From Granulosicoccus sp036478565 (GTDB lineage: Bacteria > Pseudomonadota > Gammaproteobacteria > Granulosicoccales > Granulosicoccaceae): a stretch of 64,000 nt of DNA. The stretch covers positions 3,844,001 through 3,908,000 of the forward strand of contig OZ245050.1 of NCBI GenBank assembly GCA_965224525.1. The letters run 5' to 3'. A program made the position numbers and the translations under genes. The notes under the pieces are model-generated. The model saw nothing but the letters and a program-made list of their open reading frames with translations, was not told the origin of the DNA and did no database searches. Positions within the stretch are counted from its first letter, which is position 1. Each line of letters opens with the position of its first letter. Shown piece by piece: positions 62,230-64,000 of this stretch.

Positions 62230-63327
62230 ATGCTTGCCTATATCGCACGCCGTTTGTTGTTGATTATTCCAACCTTGCTTGGGATCATGGTCATCAACTT
62301 CACGGTAATTCAGTTTGCACCGGGCGGCCCTGTCGAGAAGGTGCTGGCCGACATGCGTGGCAACAGTACCGATGCCACCGCAGCTTTTTCCGGGCAGGCA
62401 GGGGATCTACAAAGTGATCGTCAGGGTGGTGGCGACAGCAATGCCAAATACCGTGGCGCACAGGGTCTGGACCCAGCTATCATCAAGGAAATAGAAGCAC
62501 AGTTCGGTTTCGACAAACCGGTACACGAACGCTTCTTTAACATGCTCTGGGACTATGCGCGTTTTGATTTTGGCGACAGCTATTTTCGCGACCAGAGTGT
62601 GATTAGTCTGGTTGCTGACAAGCTGCCTGTATCAATAAGTCTTGGTTTTTGGACAACCCTGTTTGTCTACATGATTTCGATTCCACTCGGTATTCGCAAG
62701 GCGGTTAAAGATGGCTCAACCTTTGATGTCTGGAGTAGCGGCGCCATCGTCGTGGGCTATGCTATCCCGGGCTTCTTGTTTGCCATCCTGCTGATCATTT
62801 TGTTAGCCGGAGGGCGTTATTTCGATCTGTTTCCATTGCGCGGCCTGACATCACCCGGTTGGCAGCAAATGGACTGGATATCGCGCGTTCTGGATTACCT
62901 TTGGCATATCACACTGCCTGTAACAGCGATGGTCATCAGCGGCTTTGCCAGCCTGACCATGCTGACCAAGAATTCGTTTCTCGACCAGATCAGTATGCAG
63001 TACGTGCAAACAGCGCGTGCCAAGGGCCTGAATGAGCGCCAGGTGTTGTATGGCCATGTATTTCGCAATGCCATGCTGATTGTCATTGCCGGCTTCCCGA
63101 GTGCTTTCATCAGTATTCTGTTCACTGGCTCCATTCTTATTGAAGTCATTTTTTCACTTGATGGATTGGGCTTGCTGGGCTGGGAAGCAACCATCAACCG
63201 GGACTACCCGGTGGTTTTCGCCACGCTGTTTTTCTTTACCCTGCTGGGGTTGATACTGCAGTTGGTCGGGGATGTCATGTATCACCTGATTGACCCCCGT
63301 ATCGACTTTGACAACCGTAATTTCTGA
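62230..63327 (+). CDS. yejB: YejB-like ABC transporter permease
   Basis: 365 residues, about six membrane helices. It shows the long periplasmic loop between helices one and two with GGPVEKVLADM and the YejB-specific NAKYRGAQGL, and the coupling EAA-like motif YVQTARAKGLNERQVLYGHVFRNA. It forms half of the channel with YejE. It starts 18 bases after yejA and ends 11 bases before yejE. Confidence 0.93.
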   Translation: MLAYIARRLLLIIPTLLGIMVINFTVIQFAPGGPVEKVLADMRGNSTDATAAFSGQAGDLQSDRQGGGDSNAKYRGAQGLDPAIIKEIEAQFGFDKPVHERFFNMLWDYARFDFGDSYFRDQSVISLVADKLPVSISLGFWTTLFVYMISIPLGIRKAVKDGSTFDVWSSGAIVVGYAIPGFLFAILLIILLAGGRYFDLFPLRGLTSPGWQQMDWISRVLDYLWHITLPVTAMVISGFASLTMLTKNSFLDQISMQYVQTARAKGLNERQVLYGHVFRNAMLIVIAGFPSAFISILFTGSILIEVIFSLDGLGLLGWEATINRDYPVVFATLFFFTLLGLILQLVGDVMYHLIDPRIDFDNRNF

Positions 63328-63338
63328 CGTTTGCAGAG

Positions 63339-64000
63339 ATGATACTGAGTCAACTCAATCAGCGCAGGCTGGCCGGCTTTCGCAACAACCGTCGTGGCTA
63401 CTGGGCATTCTGGATTTTCAGCATCCTGTTTGTGCTGTCACTTGCAGCCGAATTGATCGCCAATGATAAACCCGTGGCCGTACGCTACGACGGTGCCTGG
63501 TACGCCCCGGCACTAAAGACTTACGCAGAAACAACCTTCGGTGGCGATATGGAGTTTGATGCCGATTTTACCGATCCCTACATGAGTGAGCTGATTGAGG
63601 AAAAACAAGGAAAAATATACTGGCCGCCCATCCGATTTTCCTATAACACCATCGACTACGACCTTGAGAGGTCTCCCCCAACGTCCCCCTCCAGCAGGCA
63701 TTGGCTGGGCACTGATGATCAGGGTCGTGATGTCATGGCGCGCGTCATTTACGGCTTTCGTATATCCGTCTCTTTTGGCCTGTTGCTGACTTTATTCAGT
63801 GCCGTGATCGGCGTTTCAGCAGGCGCTGTGCAGGGCTATTTCGGCGGACTGCTTGATCTGTTCGCGCAGCGTTTTATAGAAATTTGGCAAGGGCTACCGG
63901 TCTTGTATTTGCTGATTATCATGGCCAGTGTTATTCAACCCGGCTTCCTGTCGTTGCTGATATTGATGACTTTATTCAGTTGGACAGCGTTGGTTGGTGT
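63339..64000 (+). CDS. yejE: YejE-like ABC transporter permease, 5' part
   Basis: 220 codons are present before the window ends. The start ATG at 63339 gives MILSQLNQRRLAGFRNNRRG, the first helix WAFWIFSILFVLSLAAELIA and a long periplasmic loop ending SRHWLGTDDQGRDVMARVIYG, typical of DppC/YejE permeases. The reading frame is open to the edge. It belongs to the yejABE(F) operon. Confidence 0.92.
   Translation, partial: MILSQLNQRRLAGFRNNRRGYWAFWIFSILFVLSLAAELIANDKPVAVRYDGAWYAPALKTYAETTFGGDMEFDADFTDPYMSELIEEKQGKIYWPPIRFSYNTIDYDLERSPPTSPSSRHWLGTDDQGRDVMARVIYGFRISVSFGLLLTLFSAVIGVSAGAVQGYFGGLLDLFAQRFIEIWQGLPVLYLLIIMASVIQPGFLSLLILMTLFSWTALVG

Overview
This window is a gammaproteobacterial chromosome segment, probably from a marine or environmental lineage. 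The evidence is conserved synteny: a darP-like gene end and an rng-yhdP block, a maf-rlmH-rsfS-nadD-proA block, a rhodanese-grxC-secB cluster, glnK-amtB, a yejAB(E) transporter and a ynjBCDF-type operon. Genus cannot be fixed from the sequence. I saw no rRNA, tRNA, CRISPR array, phage or intact insertion sequence.

Layout. 1-1422 (+): the end of a DarP/YjgA-like ribosome factor, overlapping a large lipoprotein gene. 1661-11290 (-): yhdP, rng, maf, rlmH, rsfS, nadD, a small basic protein and proA. tatD is divergent from proA. 12228-22459 (-): a ten-kilobase operon for a type IV pilus / MSHA-like machine (ExeA/MshM-like ATPase, secretin, GspE ATPase, GspF platform protein, PilM/N-, PilO- and PilP-like subunits, two pilin-like proteins). 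22709-25849: trmL, secB, grxC, rhodanese and a KefB-type antiporter. 25868-33063: a cytochrome c with a long acidic linker, a UMF1 transporter, a PqiA-like membrane protein, an AEC transporter, CAP-domain and helical lipoproteins, and a Nudix hydrolase. 33124-38018: an O-antigen-ligase-like protein with a long acidic tail, mtn, yifB/comM and ubiK. 38124-39977: glnK-amtB with two NtrC-like sites upstream and a terminator after it. 40072-42396 (-): rhomboid protease, yaaA and a YceI lipoprotein. 42743-48161: an unusual membrane J-domain-like protein with a coupled small partner, and several unrecognised envelope proteins. 48866-50943: a two-domain secreted-repeat lipoprotein followed by an ECF sigma factor and its anti-sigma. 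50973-53061 (-): threonine dehydratase-like enzyme, a membrane protein and a GNAT acetyltransferase preceded by a ten-copy TGAAC repeat. 53306-57593 (-): ynjF, ynjD, ynjC, ynjB. 57820-60192 (+): two tandem paralogues joining pentapeptide repeats to RTX-like glycine/aspartate repeats. 60376-64000 (+): yejA, yejB and the start of yejE.

The most striking observation is that the second RTX/pentapeptide paralogue is split into two frames. The switch falls exactly at a T TTA AAA heptamer in the correct phase for -1 ribosomal frameshifting, and a -1 shift there restores a 366-residue protein matching its 359-residue neighbour. Other non-coding features are a dispersed 71-base repeat (three copies, one encoding the last residues of YhdP), a MITE-like inverted-repeat element, a long inverted repeat upstream of glnK whose arm recurs at 46050, a 16-base perfect palindrome between nadD and rsfS, and the pentanucleotide tract upstream of the acetyltransferase.
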